30,159 nt of DNA from NCBI GenBank assembly GCA_023440865.1, contig JAEXRM010000046.1:1-30159 (forward strand), written 5' to 3'. Position numbers and translations under genes: made by a program. Each line of letters starts with the position of its first letter. Position 1 is the stretch's first letter. The notes under the pieces are model-generated. The model had not been told where the DNA came from and made no database searches. It saw only the letters and a list, made by a program, of their open reading frames with translations. This DNA is from Bacillota bacterium. GTDB taxonomy: Bacteria > Bacillota > Clostridia > DSM-8532. Positions 1 through 8,477 of this stretch are shown piece by piece.

Positions 1-45
1 GGATTTGCCCGGTTCGAGTCCGTGCTGGCGAAGCACGCGCGTTGA
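1..45 (+). CDS. 3' end of an upstream gene (partial)
   Basis: Read from base 1, the first frame gives 14 codons of GC-rich, coding-like composition ending GFARFESVLAKHAR, with a TGA stop at 43-45. This looks like the C-terminal helix of a protein that begins outside the window. It is too short to assign to a family. The 131 bp between this stop and the aldolase start hold a hairpin at 80-106, which could end this gene. That the stretch is coding at all is an inference from codon use and the clean stop. Confidence 0.35.
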   Translation, partial: GFARFESVLAKHAR

Positions 46-79
46 AGCAATGAAGGTCTTTGCGGGAATTCGCCGATAC

Positions 80-106
80 CGGCGGGACCCCGCACGGATC
101 CCGCCG
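80..106 (+). terminator. Hairpin upstream of the aldolase gene
   Basis: An 8-bp perfect stem, CGGCGGGA at 80-87 with TCCCGCCG at 99-106, encloses an 11-nt loop. No T-tract follows. It could be a terminator for the gene ending at 45 or a leader hairpin of the aldolase gene, since it lies 70 bp before that start codon. Confidence 0.3.
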
Positions 107-176
107 ACGACAGGGGTGTCCCCATCGCCCCGCTGTGCCAGGGAGCGCAACCCGCGACAGTGAAAGGAAGGACATC

Positions 177-1472
177 ATGGATTTCACGCTGCTGCATCCC
201 GCCGACCAGATCGTCATGATCATGGACCGCATCTACCGATACGGCATGACCACGACGTCGGGTGGCAACCTCTCGATCCTCGACGACGACGGGAACATCT
301 GGATCACGCCGGGCGGCATCGACAAGGGAACCCTCACGCGCGGAGACATCCTGTGCGTCAGGCCGGACGGCACGATCGTCGGCCATCACAAGCCCTCGAT
401 CGAGTTCCCGTTCCACAAGCGCGTCTATGAGATCCGCAGGGACGTGCGCGCCGTGCTGCATGCCCATCCGCCGGCGCTGGTCTCGTTTTCCATCGCCCGG
501 GTCATCCCGAACACGCGGCTGCTGCCGAAGGCGCATCTGGTCTGCGGCAACGTGGGCATGGCACCCTACGACCTGCCAGGCAGCACACGTCTGGGGGAGA
601 AAATCGCCCAGGAGTTCGCCAGGGGCTTCAACCTCGTGATGCTGGAGAACCACGGCGTCGTGGTGGCCGACACGAACCTGTTCGAGGCATTCAAGGCCTT
701 CGAGACGCTCGATTTCACCGCCCGCATCGAAATCAACGCCCGCCGCATCGGCTCACCCTTCGTGCTGACGGAGGAGGCCCTCGACCGCCTCGAAAGCCGC
801 CTGGGCGACCAGATGCCCGAGTTCGTGCCCGCCGGACACTCCAGCCGCGAGACCGAAGCGCGGCGCGAGATGTGCGGGCTGGTGCACCGCGCCTACGACC
901 AGCAGCTCTTCACGAGCACGCAGGGCACCTTTTCGGTACGTCTTTCCGAGGACACCTTCCTCATCACGCCGTATGGCACCGACCGCAAATATCTCGAGCT
1001 GGGCGACCCGGTGCTCGTCCGCAACGGCATGCGCGAGGCCGGCAAGGTGCCCAGCCAGTCGGTCGCGTTCCATGAAGCCGTCTACCGCAAACAGCAGCAT
1101 GTGGACGCCATCATCATCGCCCATGCGCCGCATGTGATGGCCTTCGCCGTGACCGAGGCGGCATTCGACTCGCGGACCATCCCGGAAAGCTACATCATGC
1201 TCCGGAACGTGCCCAAGATTCCGTTCGCCGTGTCCATCCTGCAGCCCGAGATGACAGCGGACCTGTTCGTGCCGTCCGTGCCGGTCGCCATCATCGAGAA
1301 CGACAGCGTCGTCGTGACCGGCAGCAGCCTGCTCAACGCGTTCGACCGGCTCGAGGTGGCGGAGTACAGCGCCAAGGGCATCATCGACTCGCGCATGCTC
1401 GGCGAGATGGTCGCCATCAATGACGAACAGGTGGCGGAGATCGTCGAGGCGTTCCGGCTGCCGAAGGCGTGA
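177..1472 (+). CDS. Tandem class II aldolase/adducin-family protein
   Basis: This 431-residue protein carries two class II aldolase (fuculose-phosphate aldolase/adducin) domains. Family members cleave or isomerise sugar phosphates using a Zn ion held by three histidines, with a catalytic glutamate. Domain 1 (about 5-215) has the expected pieces: GGNLS at 29-33, PSIEF with Glu76, HAH with His95 and His97, and NHG with His159. Domain 2 (about 228-430) follows the same pattern but is degenerate: PSQS has Ser295 for the Glu, IAH keeps only His316, and NDS has Asp376 for the third His. Only the first half should therefore bind metal in the usual way. The start at 177 is chosen because GAAAGGAAGG lies just upstream; the open frame extends to 60 without a ribosome site. 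The substrate cannot be told. The 3' end is duplicated just past the stop (see repeat at 1451). Confidence 0.85.
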   Translation: MDFTLLHPADQIVMIMDRIYRYGMTTTSGGNLSILDDDGNIWITPGGIDKGTLTRGDILCVRPDGTIVGHHKPSIEFPFHKRVYEIRRDVRAVLHAHPPALVSFSIARVIPNTRLLPKAHLVCGNVGMAPYDLPGSTRLGEKIAQEFARGFNLVMLENHGVVVADTNLFEAFKAFETLDFTARIEINARRIGSPFVLTEEALDRLESRLGDQMPEFVPAGHSSRETEARREMCGLVHRAYDQQLFTSTQGTFSVRLSEDTFLITPYGTDRKYLELGDPVLVRNGMREAGKVPSQSVAFHEAVYRKQQHVDAIIIAHAPHVMAFAVTEAAFDSRTIPESYIMLRNVPKIPFAVSILQPEMTADLFVPSVPVAIIENDSVVVTGSSLLNAFDRLEVAEYSAKGIIDSRMLGEMVAINDEQVAEIVEAFRLPKA

Positions 1473-1524
1473 ACGGCTGCCGAAGGCGTTCCGGCTGCCG
1501 AAGGCGTGAACGGCTGCCGAAGGT
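1451..1524. repeat. 37-bp tandem duplication spanning a stop codon
   Basis: Two head-to-tail copies of a 37-bp unit (1451-1487 and 1488-1524) differ only at their last base. Each unit is itself built of two related 18-19 bp halves sharing GGCTGCCGAAGG, giving four copies of that core. The first unit encodes the last residues FRLPKA and the stop of the aldolase gene; the second lies wholly downstream in the gap between two convergent genes. It looks like replication slippage at a gene end. Confidence 0.9.
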
Positions 1525-1574
1525 GTGAATGGCCGTCAAAGGTCCGACGCGCCGGTTGGAACAGAATGGCAGAT

Positions 1575-2687
1575 TCACAGCGGTGGCAAGGCGGCGAGCC
1601 ATTCCGACAGCGCGGCGTTGTCGGCGAAATCACACAGGGGGACGTCGTTCTCCAGGAAGAATTTCCGCAGAAGGGCGTCGTATTGTGCTATCCCCGCCTC
1701 CAACGCGGCCATGTCGCCGGAAAGCACCGCAGGCATCAGATCCGGGAAGCCATAGGCCTTGTATTCCGCGGAGATTTCCGGGAACAGCAGGTCGTCCGGC
1801 ACATTGCAGCCGGTTGCGAGCTTCTTCATGACCTGCGCCATTTCATTTTGCCAGGAGGTCAGCACGCACAGGGCAAGATAGCGGTTCCCCTGCTCGCTGG
1901 CGTCCTGGATCGCCCAGAGGGCATTGCGCGCTTCGGGATAGTTGAAGAAGTCTTTCAGGCGGACGGTGCCGCCGACGCAGTCCTGCAGCTCCGCCAGGAC
2001 GAGGGCGCGGGTTTCCCGCATCAGGCGCGTGGCGGCCTGACGGATGGCATCGACGTCGGATCCGTCGACCAGAATGCGCAGGAGTGCCTCGATGTCGGCG
2101 GGCCTCCTTTCCAGCTTCAGCAGGTGCTGGGGTCTGCGCGTGTCGACGTTTGCCTGGTTGAGTACCGCGAGGCAGTGTGCCACGCCGCCGACCAGCCGCA
2201 TGGCGCGGTGTTTGGCGGTAAAGAGGTCGTCCGTCGCGACCTCGGCGGTGAGCAGGTAGTGGTCGGGCCCGAGCTTGCGAAAAAGCTCCAGGGCCTTGTG
2301 TGCCATCTGGTCATGACCTGCTGGGGACAGCAGTTCCTCCGCCCGATGGCGGAGCGCGTCAAAACGGGTGCGCACCGCTTCGTTTCGCGCGTAGACGACC
2401 TCTGTCCGGAACAACAGCGAGGTGGAGGGATTGTCGAAGGTGGCGAGCCGCTCCATGCCATCCCAGCCGATGGGATACAGATCGAACAGCACACCGCCGA
2501 CCGCGACCGTGAGGTTGGTGCATGCGGCTGCTCCCTCGCGCGGTATGAATGACAGATCGAAGTCGGAATGCCGCCTGGTGGTGCCCTTGAAGCGGGACCC
2601 GTAATAGAAGGCCACGTCGAGATCATCGCCCATCAGCTCTCGGAGCCGGGCGACCAGCAGGTCGGCCGTCTGCGTCATTTTCTTCAT
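1575..2687 (-). CDS. Nucleotidyltransferase-fold protein
   Basis: A 370-residue protein. Its N-terminus holds the pol-beta-type nucleotidyltransferase signature: GSRFKG at about 30-35 followed by SDFDL with Asp42 and Asp44, the residues that would hold Mg and nucleotide. This arrangement is shared by antibiotic (kanamycin or streptomycin) nucleotidyltransferases and by MNT-type toxin partners. The remaining 300 residues are predicted mostly helical and match no domain I recognise, so the acceptor is unknown. The start at 2687 has GGGAGG seven bases upstream. It is the last gene of a five-gene minus-strand run and converges on the aldolase gene with a 102-bp gap that holds the 37-bp duplication. 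A role in resistance is only one possibility; no HEPN partner gene is adjacent. Confidence 0.75.
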   Translation of the reverse strand: MKKMTQTADLLVARLRELMGDDLDVAFYYGSRFKGTTRRHSDFDLSFIPREGAAACTNLTVAVGGVLFDLYPIGWDGMERLATFDNPSTSLLFRTEVVYARNEAVRTRFDALRHRAEELLSPAGHDQMAHKALELFRKLGPDHYLLTAEVATDDLFTAKHRAMRLVGGVAHCLAVLNQANVDTRRPQHLLKLERRPADIEALLRILVDGSDVDAIRQAATRLMRETRALVLAELQDCVGGTVRLKDFFNYPEARNALWAIQDASEQGNRYLALCVLTSWQNEMAQVMKKLATGCNVPDDLLFPEISAEYKAYGFPDLMPAVLSGDMAALEAGIAQYDALLRKFFLENDVPLCDFADNAALSEWLAALPPL

Positions 2688-2851
2688 GATGCGCCTCCCT
2701 CATGTCTGCGGCCGGAGGCGGTCACAGACGGATGGACCGCCCGTGCGGCCGACGCCTGCGTCGAAGCCGGGGGGCCCGCTATCATGGTACCGCAGGCAGG
2801 GGAGGGGGGGACAGCCCCGAAAACGGTTCATGTGTTTTCTCGCCGGCAGGT

Positions 2852-4441
2852 TCACTCCGTCTCGCCGGCAAGCGTCTGCACGAAGCGCACGGCGTCCTGT
2901 GGATCGTTTCCCTGCGCCAGGATCTCGGCCAGCTCCGCCGTGCAGCCGGCAAAGGTGGCGCACAGGGCCGGATCGAACTGCCTGCCGCCTTGGGCAAGGA
3001 TGTAGTCGACCGCCTCCGCCATCGGCCAGGCCTTCTTGTAGACACGGTCGCTGGTGAGAGCGTCGAACACGTCCGCCACCGCCACGATGCGTGCAAACAG
3101 GTCGATGTCCTCGCCATGCAGTCCGTCCGGATACCCGGTGCCGTCCCAGCGTTCATGGTGCGAAAGCGCGATGCGCGCGGCCGCCTTGAACACCGCGCGG
3201 TTGCTTCGTTTGAGGATGTCGTACCCGAAGCGGGTATGCGATTTGATGATGTCGAATTCCTGTGGTTCGAGCCTGCCCGGCTTGGTCAGGATGGAATCCG
3301 GGATCGAAAGCTTGCCGATGTCATGCAGCGGCGCGGCCAACACCAGCATCTCCACCTGATCCTCCGGCAGGCCGTGCCTCCGGGCAAGCAGCCGGCTGAT
3401 CTCCGTCATGCGCTTGACATGCGCGCCGGTCTCCCGTGACCGGCCCTCGATGACCTCGCCCAGATTGAAGATGATCTCCCGCTGCGTATCGTCAGCCTCC
3501 TGCCGGATGCGCAGGTTGTCGAAGGCAATGGACAGCGTGGAATGAAAAACCTCCAGGAGGTCCAGATCGCCATCGGAGAGGTCCGCAATGCCATCGAGAT
3601 GGATGAAATTGGGTGTCCCCGCGGTGCCGGGGTGATACAGCGTGAGCCGGTTGCCCGCAAGCAGGCCGTTTCCCTGCAGCAGGCAGGCGGCCACGTCGTT
3701 GCGGACACCCTCGTGCTCCATCAGCAGGGCGTCCAGCAGCATGCCCTCATACGGCGCATACATGCCGGATGCGGCCAGCACGACGATGCTTCCAACCGGG
3801 CCGCCGCCGGCGAAGAAGGAGGAAAGCCTTTCCGACGGAAGCGCACCGGTTTCGGGATGGATCTGTGCGATCTGTCGCAGGCCGATTTCAGCAAAGCGTT
3901 GCAATGTTTGCCCTGAGAACAGGTCCGTGGTTGCCAGGATGACCCGCCGCAGCCCCTGGCGGTTGCGCTCGATCGTCATCAGGTCGCTGTGGGAGCGCAG
4001 GGCCGCCACCACGGCGGTCGTCAGCTTTTGCGCGGTCATGTCGGTCTTTTCCCGGTAGTCGTTGATGTCATAGGCGCTGATGACACTGTTCTCCGGTGCG
4101 GAACCCGGTTGTCCGGTCCGCAGGATGATGCGCATGAGGTTGTGTGCCGGCATGCCGCGGATGGTGCGGATGAGATCGAGGCCGGCCGTGTCGGTCTCCA
4201 TCACGACATCGATGAGCGCGACGCTGAACGTGCGCCCGGAAAGCAGCGCAAGCGCATCCCGGGCGGAGCGGGCGCTGTGGCAGAGGACCGGCCGGTCGTG
4301 GAAGCGGACCCGCTCAAGGATCATCTGCGTGATGGTATGGACATCCTCATCGTCGTCCACAATGAGGATGTTCCACTCGGGCGGAAGCTCGGCATGCGCG
4401 GGATCGGTTCCGAATCCGTCTGCGGCGCGCATTGTGTTCAT
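2852..4441 (-). CDS. Response regulator, REC-DUF3369-HD-GYP (c-di-GMP phosphodiesterase)
   Basis: This 529-residue protein has three domains in order. A receiver (about 23-150) has the acidic DDD at 29-31, phospho-acceptor Asp78 and a conserved Lys in YREK near 132. A DUF3369 segment (about 155-315) follows. The HD-GYP domain (about 318-510) has HDIGK with His373/Asp374, HH at 428-429 and GTGYPDG with GYP at 436-438. HD-GYP proteins hydrolyse c-di-GMP, and the key metal residues are present, so activity is likely. Its start codon overlaps the stop of the upstream kinase gene as ATGA (4438-4441). Translational coupling and a cognate pair are therefore strongly implied. A second Met lies three codons downstream and could be used instead. 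No clear terminator was found downstream; the gap to the nucleotidyltransferase gene holds only weak GC hairpins. Confidence 0.93.
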   Translation of the reverse strand: MNTMRAADGFGTDPAHAELPPEWNILIVDDDEDVHTITQMILERVRFHDRPVLCHSARSARDALALLSGRTFSVALIDVVMETDTAGLDLIRTIRGMPAHNLMRIILRTGQPGSAPENSVISAYDINDYREKTDMTAQKLTTAVVAALRSHSDLMTIERNRQGLRRVILATTDLFSGQTLQRFAEIGLRQIAQIHPETGALPSERLSSFFAGGGPVGSIVVLAASGMYAPYEGMLLDALLMEHEGVRNDVAACLLQGNGLLAGNRLTLYHPGTAGTPNFIHLDGIADLSDGDLDLLEVFHSTLSIAFDNLRIRQEADDTQREIIFNLGEVIEGRSRETGAHVKRMTEISRLLARRHGLPEDQVEMLVLAAPLHDIGKLSIPDSILTKPGRLEPQEFDIIKSHTRFGYDILKRSNRAVFKAAARIALSHHERWDGTGYPDGLHGEDIDLFARIVAVADVFDALTSDRVYKKAWPMAEAVDYILAQGGRQFDPALCATFAGCTAELAEILAQGNDPQDAVRFVQTLAGETE

Positions 4442-6042
4442 TGGCCATTCTCCCTTCCGACCCGTGGCATCGTGATCTCGAAGCGGACCCCCTGCCCTTC
4501 GGCGGTATCCATCCGGATCGTTCCGCCGAGACGGTTGGTGACCAGGTTGTGCACGATGAACAAGCCGAGTCCGGTGCCACCCTTGTCACGCCGGGTGGTG
4601 AAGAACGGATCGAATGCCTTGGCCGCGACCGCCTCGGACATGCCGGCCCCATCGTCCGCATAAACCACATGCAGGTTGTCCGCCTCGCACGTGAAGGTGA
4701 TCGTGATGATGCCGGATGCCATTCCGGCGAAGCCATGCTGCAGCGAATTCATCACCAGATTCGTGATGATTTGCGCCAATGCGCCGGGGTAGGTGGTGAC
4801 CCGCACCTGCGGGGGGCCCTCCACATGCACCGCATGCCGGGTTCCCTGCAGGCTCGGGCTCAGGCTCGTCACGATCTCTTCGAGGTATTCCCGCACTTCG
4901 ACCTCGCGCCGGTCGTCCGCGTGCTGATCCGCGGAGATGGTTTTCAGGGAGCGGACCAGGGCGGCGGCCCGGTCGAGATTGGTCTGGACGATGCGGGCGG
5001 AGCGCAGGACCGCAGAGGGGGCGGAGGCGGGAGCGGCAGGGTCGGCGCCTCCCGGGAGCGCCTGCAGCTCGTCCATCATGAAGGACAGCGCGGTGAGGCT
5101 GTTGCCAAGCGGCGTGTTGATCTCGTGCGCCATGCCGGCGACGAGTGTGCCGAGCGAAGCCATTTTCTCGCTGGCGATCACCTGGCGCTGCAGCTGGCGA
5201 AGCGCCTCGTACTGGGCGGACAGCGCCGCGTTCTTTCCGGACAGCTCGCTGTTCATGGCGGTCACCAGCTCGTTGGCCGAGGTGAGTTCCTCGTTCATGG
5301 CCAGCATTTCCTCATTGGCCTCCTGCAGCGACGCCGTGCGCGCCTCCACCTTCTTCTCCAGTTGTTCGTTGGCGGTGGCAAGCTGTGCGCTGAGTGCCTG
5401 TTCGCGGGCATGTCCGTCGATGGCGTCGCCCAGTGACGCCTCCATGGCATGGGTATAAAAGTAGGAATAGATTGCATAGTTGACAAAATGATAGACCGTC
5501 TGGATGGCGGTCAAAACGTAGTCGGAGGAGGGTGAGGCGCCTGGCAGCACCACCAGGCACCAGGCCAGGGCGCTGGCGGAGGACAAACCCAACGTGATGA
5601 ACGTGCCGGCTCGTCCGAATGTGAAGCTCGCAAGCAGGATGATCGAGATGAAACCCATGGGGGCGGTGACGCTGATGTCCTTGACACCGAGCAGCAGAAA
5701 GGTGATCATGCCGGTGAAAAGTCCGATGAACAAAATGCCGGCGACGGTGATGCTGCGTTTGGATAGCAGGACCAGGGGGAGGACAAGCAGGGCGGAGACC
5801 CCCCAGATCAGGAGGGAACGCAGCCACGCCTCCGGAAAAATCAGCGCGCGGACGGCGCTCGCCAACCCGTTCGTCACGATGCCGGCCACCAGGCAGGCAC
5901 GAAACACGGAGCCGGAAAGCGCCCTCCGCCGCTCGGCCACGATGGCGCGGGCGGCGGGTGTGGCGGATGACCCTGTTGGCGAAAGGAAAGATGGCACACG
6001 CATGCGAGGCGCCTTTCCGCCGATGCGCCGGGGGTTGCGCAT
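4438..6042 (-). CDS. Membrane sensor histidine kinase
   Basis: Up to 534 residues. The N-terminal part (about 45-200) is a bundle of roughly five to six hydrophobic segments with short loops, so sensing is probably within or near the membrane. A long coiled coil (about 212-290) leads to a HisKA-type dimerisation domain with His306 in GMAHEINTPLG. The ATPase domain follows: N-box Asn432, DDGAGM at 463-468 and GGTGLG at 488-493. There is no receiver of its own; the overlapping HD-GYP regulator downstream is the obvious target. The start is uncertain. ATG at 6042 has a purine tract almost touching it. ATG at 6003 (MRVPSF) has AAAGG about 8 bases upstream and would give 521 residues. The signal sensed cannot be told. 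Confidence 0.9.
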   Translation of the reverse strand: MRNPRRIGGKAPRMRVPSFLSPTGSSATPAARAIVAERRRALSGSVFRACLVAGIVTNGLASAVRALIFPEAWLRSLLIWGVSALLVLPLVLLSKRSITVAGILFIGLFTGMITFLLLGVKDISVTAPMGFISIILLASFTFGRAGTFITLGLSSASALAWCLVVLPGASPSSDYVLTAIQTVYHFVNYAIYSYFYTHAMEASLGDAIDGHAREQALSAQLATANEQLEKKVEARTASLQEANEEMLAMNEELTSANELVTAMNSELSGKNAALSAQYEALRQLQRQVIASEKMASLGTLVAGMAHEINTPLGNSLTALSFMMDELQALPGGADPAAPASAPSAVLRSARIVQTNLDRAAALVRSLKTISADQHADDRREVEVREYLEEIVTSLSPSLQGTRHAVHVEGPPQVRVTTYPGALAQIITNLVMNSLQHGFAGMASGIITITFTCEADNLHVVYADDGAGMSEAVAAKAFDPFFTTRRDKGGTGLGLFIVHNLVTNRLGGTIRMDTAEGQGVRFEITMPRVGRENGQ

Positions 6043-6083
6043 ACTCCCCCGGCGCGGGGCTGCATCCTACTTACCCAGATTTG

Positions 6084-6101
6084 TCGCAGGATTCGCAGGA
6101 A
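6084..6101. repeat. 9-bp direct repeat upstream of the kinase gene
   Basis: Two abutting copies of TCGCAGGA plus one variable base (6084-6092 and 6093-6101) lie in the 107-bp gap between the aminopeptidase stop and the kinase start. No convincing promoter hexamers were found in this gap, so the kinase/regulator pair may be read through from lplA or use a weak promoter. Confidence 0.5.
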
Positions 6102-6149
6102 TTCGCCTTTTTTGCACACACCGGCCGGTTGTCGGCGCGCGGTGCGGCA

Positions 6150-7265
6150 TCAGCCTTCGAGCACCTCCGGCAGGAACCGGCCGTTCTCGTGGAACAGGAT
6201 GCCGTCCGCATAGATGCGGCCACCCGTGCGCATGTCGCACAGCATGTCCCAGTGGATGACCGAGCGGTTCTGACCGCCCGCCTCCGGCATCGAGTCGCCG
6301 ATGGCCATGTGGATGGTGCCGCCAATCTTCTCGTCGAACAGCATGTTGCGGGTGAAGCGCGTGATGCCGTAGTTCGTGCCGATCGCCATCTCGCCGAAGC
6401 GCTTCGCGCCCTCGTCGGTATCCATCAGCGCATGCAGCAGCGCCTCGCCCTTGGTGGCGGTCGCCTTCACGATCAGGCCCTTCTCCACCTCGAGCCGGAT
6501 GCCTTCGACTTCGCGCCCCGCGTAGATGCCTGGGAAGCTGAACGTGATGTACCCGTCGACACCGTCCTCGACGGGGGAGGTGAACACTTCGCCGTCCGGG
6601 AAGTTCACATGCCCGTCGCAGTTGATCCATGTGCGGCCGGCCGTCTTCACCCGGATGTCCGTTCCTTCGGAGACGATGTGCAGCTCGGACTTCGTGTCGA
6701 GCCATTTCGCCCATCGTTCCTGCTCGGCACTGATGCGCCGCCATGCCGCGATGGGGTCGTCGGCGTCGAGCAGACCGGCGCCATACACGAAATCCTCATA
6801 TTCCGACAGGCTCATGTCGGCCTCCTGCGCGTCGGCCTCCGTGGGGAACTGGGTGCCGCACCAGCGCAGCGCGCCGCTGCCCATGCGCTCCGAAAAGATG
6901 CGGCGCGCTTCCGTCGCTCCCTTGGAGCGCAGCTTCATGCGCTCCGGGTCGATGCCCGTCAATCCCCGGGTGTTGTTGGTGCCCCACGCGGACAGGTCGA
7001 CGTCGGCCGTTTCCGATATCAGCCTGGAGATTGCGCCGCCCCGCAGCAGCTGCTCATCGGAGGCGTTCTTGAGGATGATCTCGGAGACCGTTTGCGAACT
7101 GATGCGGGTTTCCACGTGCGCACCCGCACGGACGGCCTCCGCGACGACGGCCTCCAGCCATGGCTGCGCGATGGCCTCGCACTCGACAAAGACCTTCTCG
7201 CCGGGCTTGACGGCGGTGGAATAGCGGACCAGCAGGGTTGCGAGCTTCTTGAGTCTTGGATCCAT
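6150..7265 (-). CDS. Aminopeptidase, M29 family
   Basis: A 371-residue cytoplasmic metallo-aminopeptidase of the AmpS/AmpT (M29, thermophilic metalloprotease) family, which removes N-terminal residues from peptides using a two-metal centre. Probable metal ligands by family pattern are Glu226 in PDGEVFTSP, Glu292 in GEMAIGTN, His319 in GGTIHMAIG, and His338 and Asp340 in VIHWDM. The length is slightly shorter than the roughly 400-residue family norm. The start at 7265 (MDPRLKK) is chosen for GGGAG six bases upstream; the frame remains open far upstream into lplA but that part is a shadow. It lies 76 bp behind lplA on the same strand with no visible promoter between, so the two are probably co-transcribed. 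I know no functional link between them. Confidence 0.9.
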   Translation of the reverse strand: MDPRLKKLATLLVRYSTAVKPGEKVFVECEAIAQPWLEAVVAEAVRAGAHVETRISSQTVSEIILKNASDEQLLRGGAISRLISETADVDLSAWGTNNTRGLTGIDPERMKLRSKGATEARRIFSERMGSGALRWCGTQFPTEADAQEADMSLSEYEDFVYGAGLLDADDPIAAWRRISAEQERWAKWLDTKSELHIVSEGTDIRVKTAGRTWINCDGHVNFPDGEVFTSPVEDGVDGYITFSFPGIYAGREVEGIRLEVEKGLIVKATATKGEALLHALMDTDEGAKRFGEMAIGTNYGITRFTRNMLFDEKIGGTIHMAIGDSMPEAGGQNRSVIHWDMLCDMRTGGRIYADGILFHENGRFLPEVLEG

Positions 7266-7277
7266 GGATTCTCCCTT

Positions 7278-7305
7278 CGACGGCCGAATGACGACGGCCG
7301 AATGA
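7278..7305. repeat. 14-bp tandem repeat before the aminopeptidase gene
   Basis: Two exact abutting copies of CGACGGCCGAATGA (7278-7291 and 7292-7305) lie between the lplA stop and the aminopeptidase ribosome binding site. Confidence 0.85.
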
Positions 7306-7341
7306 CGCGGGCCGGCGCGCGGCCCGTTCGCGGTACCTGTG

Positions 7342-8388
7342 TCAGTTGTGGATTTCCTGTTCCTGGAGCCAGTCGGCGAGCGTCGTGACGATGTCGCGCT
7401 CCGCGTCGGAATGGGGCGTGACAGTCCGCAGCGCGGCTGCCAGGGCGGGCGTGTTGAATTCGACGCCCGCGAGGGCGTCGGCCATGCGGGGGACGAGGGC
7501 TTCCAGCAGCGAATCGGAATGGACGACAGCCTTTTCGACCCGCGCACCCGCAACGACCAGCCCGATGGAAACCCCGCCCCATGGGAAGCGGTTGCCGAAG
7601 CTGGCCGTGAAGGCGTGCGTCTTGCCGAACCGCCAGTCCCAGGACGCATTCCTTTCCGTGATGCGGTCGAGCTCCCCGCGAAACGCGGGATCACCAAAAA
7701 GAGGCAGCCGACCGGACGAGAGGTCGGACCACTCCTGGGCCACCGGCTTGCCGAACATGTCGGAGAACGCGGCCGCCACGGATTCGCGCACCCGGTCCAC
7801 ATCGACCTCCGGATTGAGCTCTGCCAGGTTGACGACCCGCGCCCGCACGGACTTGACGCCCTTGACCTGCAGCTTGTCGGCCGAGACGTTCAGGTAGGCC
7901 GCCAGGCGGGACATGTCCGCGCCGATGAGGAGGGTGCCGTGATGCAGCGAATGGGTTTTCTTGATGCTGAAGGCGTTGCCGGAGAACTTGCGGCCATCGG
8001 CGGTGATGTCATTGCGGCCCGAGATTTCGGCGGAGATGCCGAGACGGCCCAGCGCGTCGACGATGATGCGGCCCTGTCGGGCCACGTCGTAGTGGCGGTT
8101 GGGGAGGATGAAGGAGAAGTTGAGGTTGCCGAAGTCGTGGAAGACCGCGCCGCCGCCGGTGATGCGCCGGGTCAGCAGCACGCCGTCCGCCTCCATGCGG
8201 GCCAGGTTGCACTCCGCCCACGGATTCTGGTTCAGGCCGATGACAACCGTGTCGCGGTTCTGCCACAGGAACAGCACGCCCTCATCCTCCGGAAGCCATG
8301 TCAGGAGGGCCTCCTCGAAAGCAAGGTTCCGGTAAGGATCGGTGCACAGCGAATGGACGATGTGGACGCGCATGTCGTCGAACTGCAT
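7342..8388 (-). CDS. lplA: Lipoate--protein ligase
   Basis: A 348-residue ATP-dependent ligase. It activates free lipoate to lipoyl-AMP and transfers it to lysines of 2-oxoacid dehydrogenase E2 or glycine-cleavage H proteins in the cytoplasm. The family signature RRITGGGAVFHD lies at 74-85, with NLNFSF just after. The adenylate-binding Lys134 sits in GRKFSGNAF. A full C-terminal accessory domain is present, as in E. coli LplA, so the protein should both activate and transfer. The start at 8388 (MQFDDM) has GGAGG seven bases upstream and fits the N-terminus; the open frame to 8544 runs through the promoter and is not used. It heads a minus-strand run with the aminopeptidase gene. No target apo-protein gene is in the window. 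Confidence 0.93.
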   Translation of the reverse strand: MQFDDMRVHIVHSLCTDPYRNLAFEEALLTWLPEDEGVLFLWQNRDTVVIGLNQNPWAECNLARMEADGVLLTRRITGGGAVFHDFGNLNFSFILPNRHYDVARQGRIIVDALGRLGISAEISGRNDITADGRKFSGNAFSIKKTHSLHHGTLLIGADMSRLAAYLNVSADKLQVKGVKSVRARVVNLAELNPEVDVDRVRESVAAAFSDMFGKPVAQEWSDLSSGRLPLFGDPAFRGELDRITERNASWDWRFGKTHAFTASFGNRFPWGGVSIGLVVAGARVEKAVVHSDSLLEALVPRMADALAGVEFNTPALAAALRTVTPHSDAERDIVTTLADWLQEQEIHN

Positions 8389-8448
8389 CGGATGGCCTCC
8401 ATGGCAGCCAGCTTGGGTGCCCGCCTGTCGGTATCTTGTACTGGAACC

Positions 8449-8477
8449 ATTATCGGAAACGGGTCCCGCTTTGTCAA
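8449..8477 (-). promoter_or_regulatory. Sigma-70-type promoter of lplA
   Basis: On the minus strand TTGACA (8472-8477) is followed after exactly 17 bp by GATAAT (8449-8454). This nearly matches the vegetative consensus. Transcription would start near 8441 and give a leader of about 50 nt before the lplA start at 8388. Confidence 0.85.

Noticed and set aside
8..30. GGTTCGAGTCC looks like the T-arm of a tRNA cut by the window edge.
   Set aside because: The stem has a mismatch, no CCA end follows at the right place, and the same bases read as a sensible protein C-terminus with a stop.
1575..2687. MNT/HEPN toxin-antitoxin pair.
   Set aside because: The protein is much longer than MNT antitoxins and no HEPN gene is adjacent.
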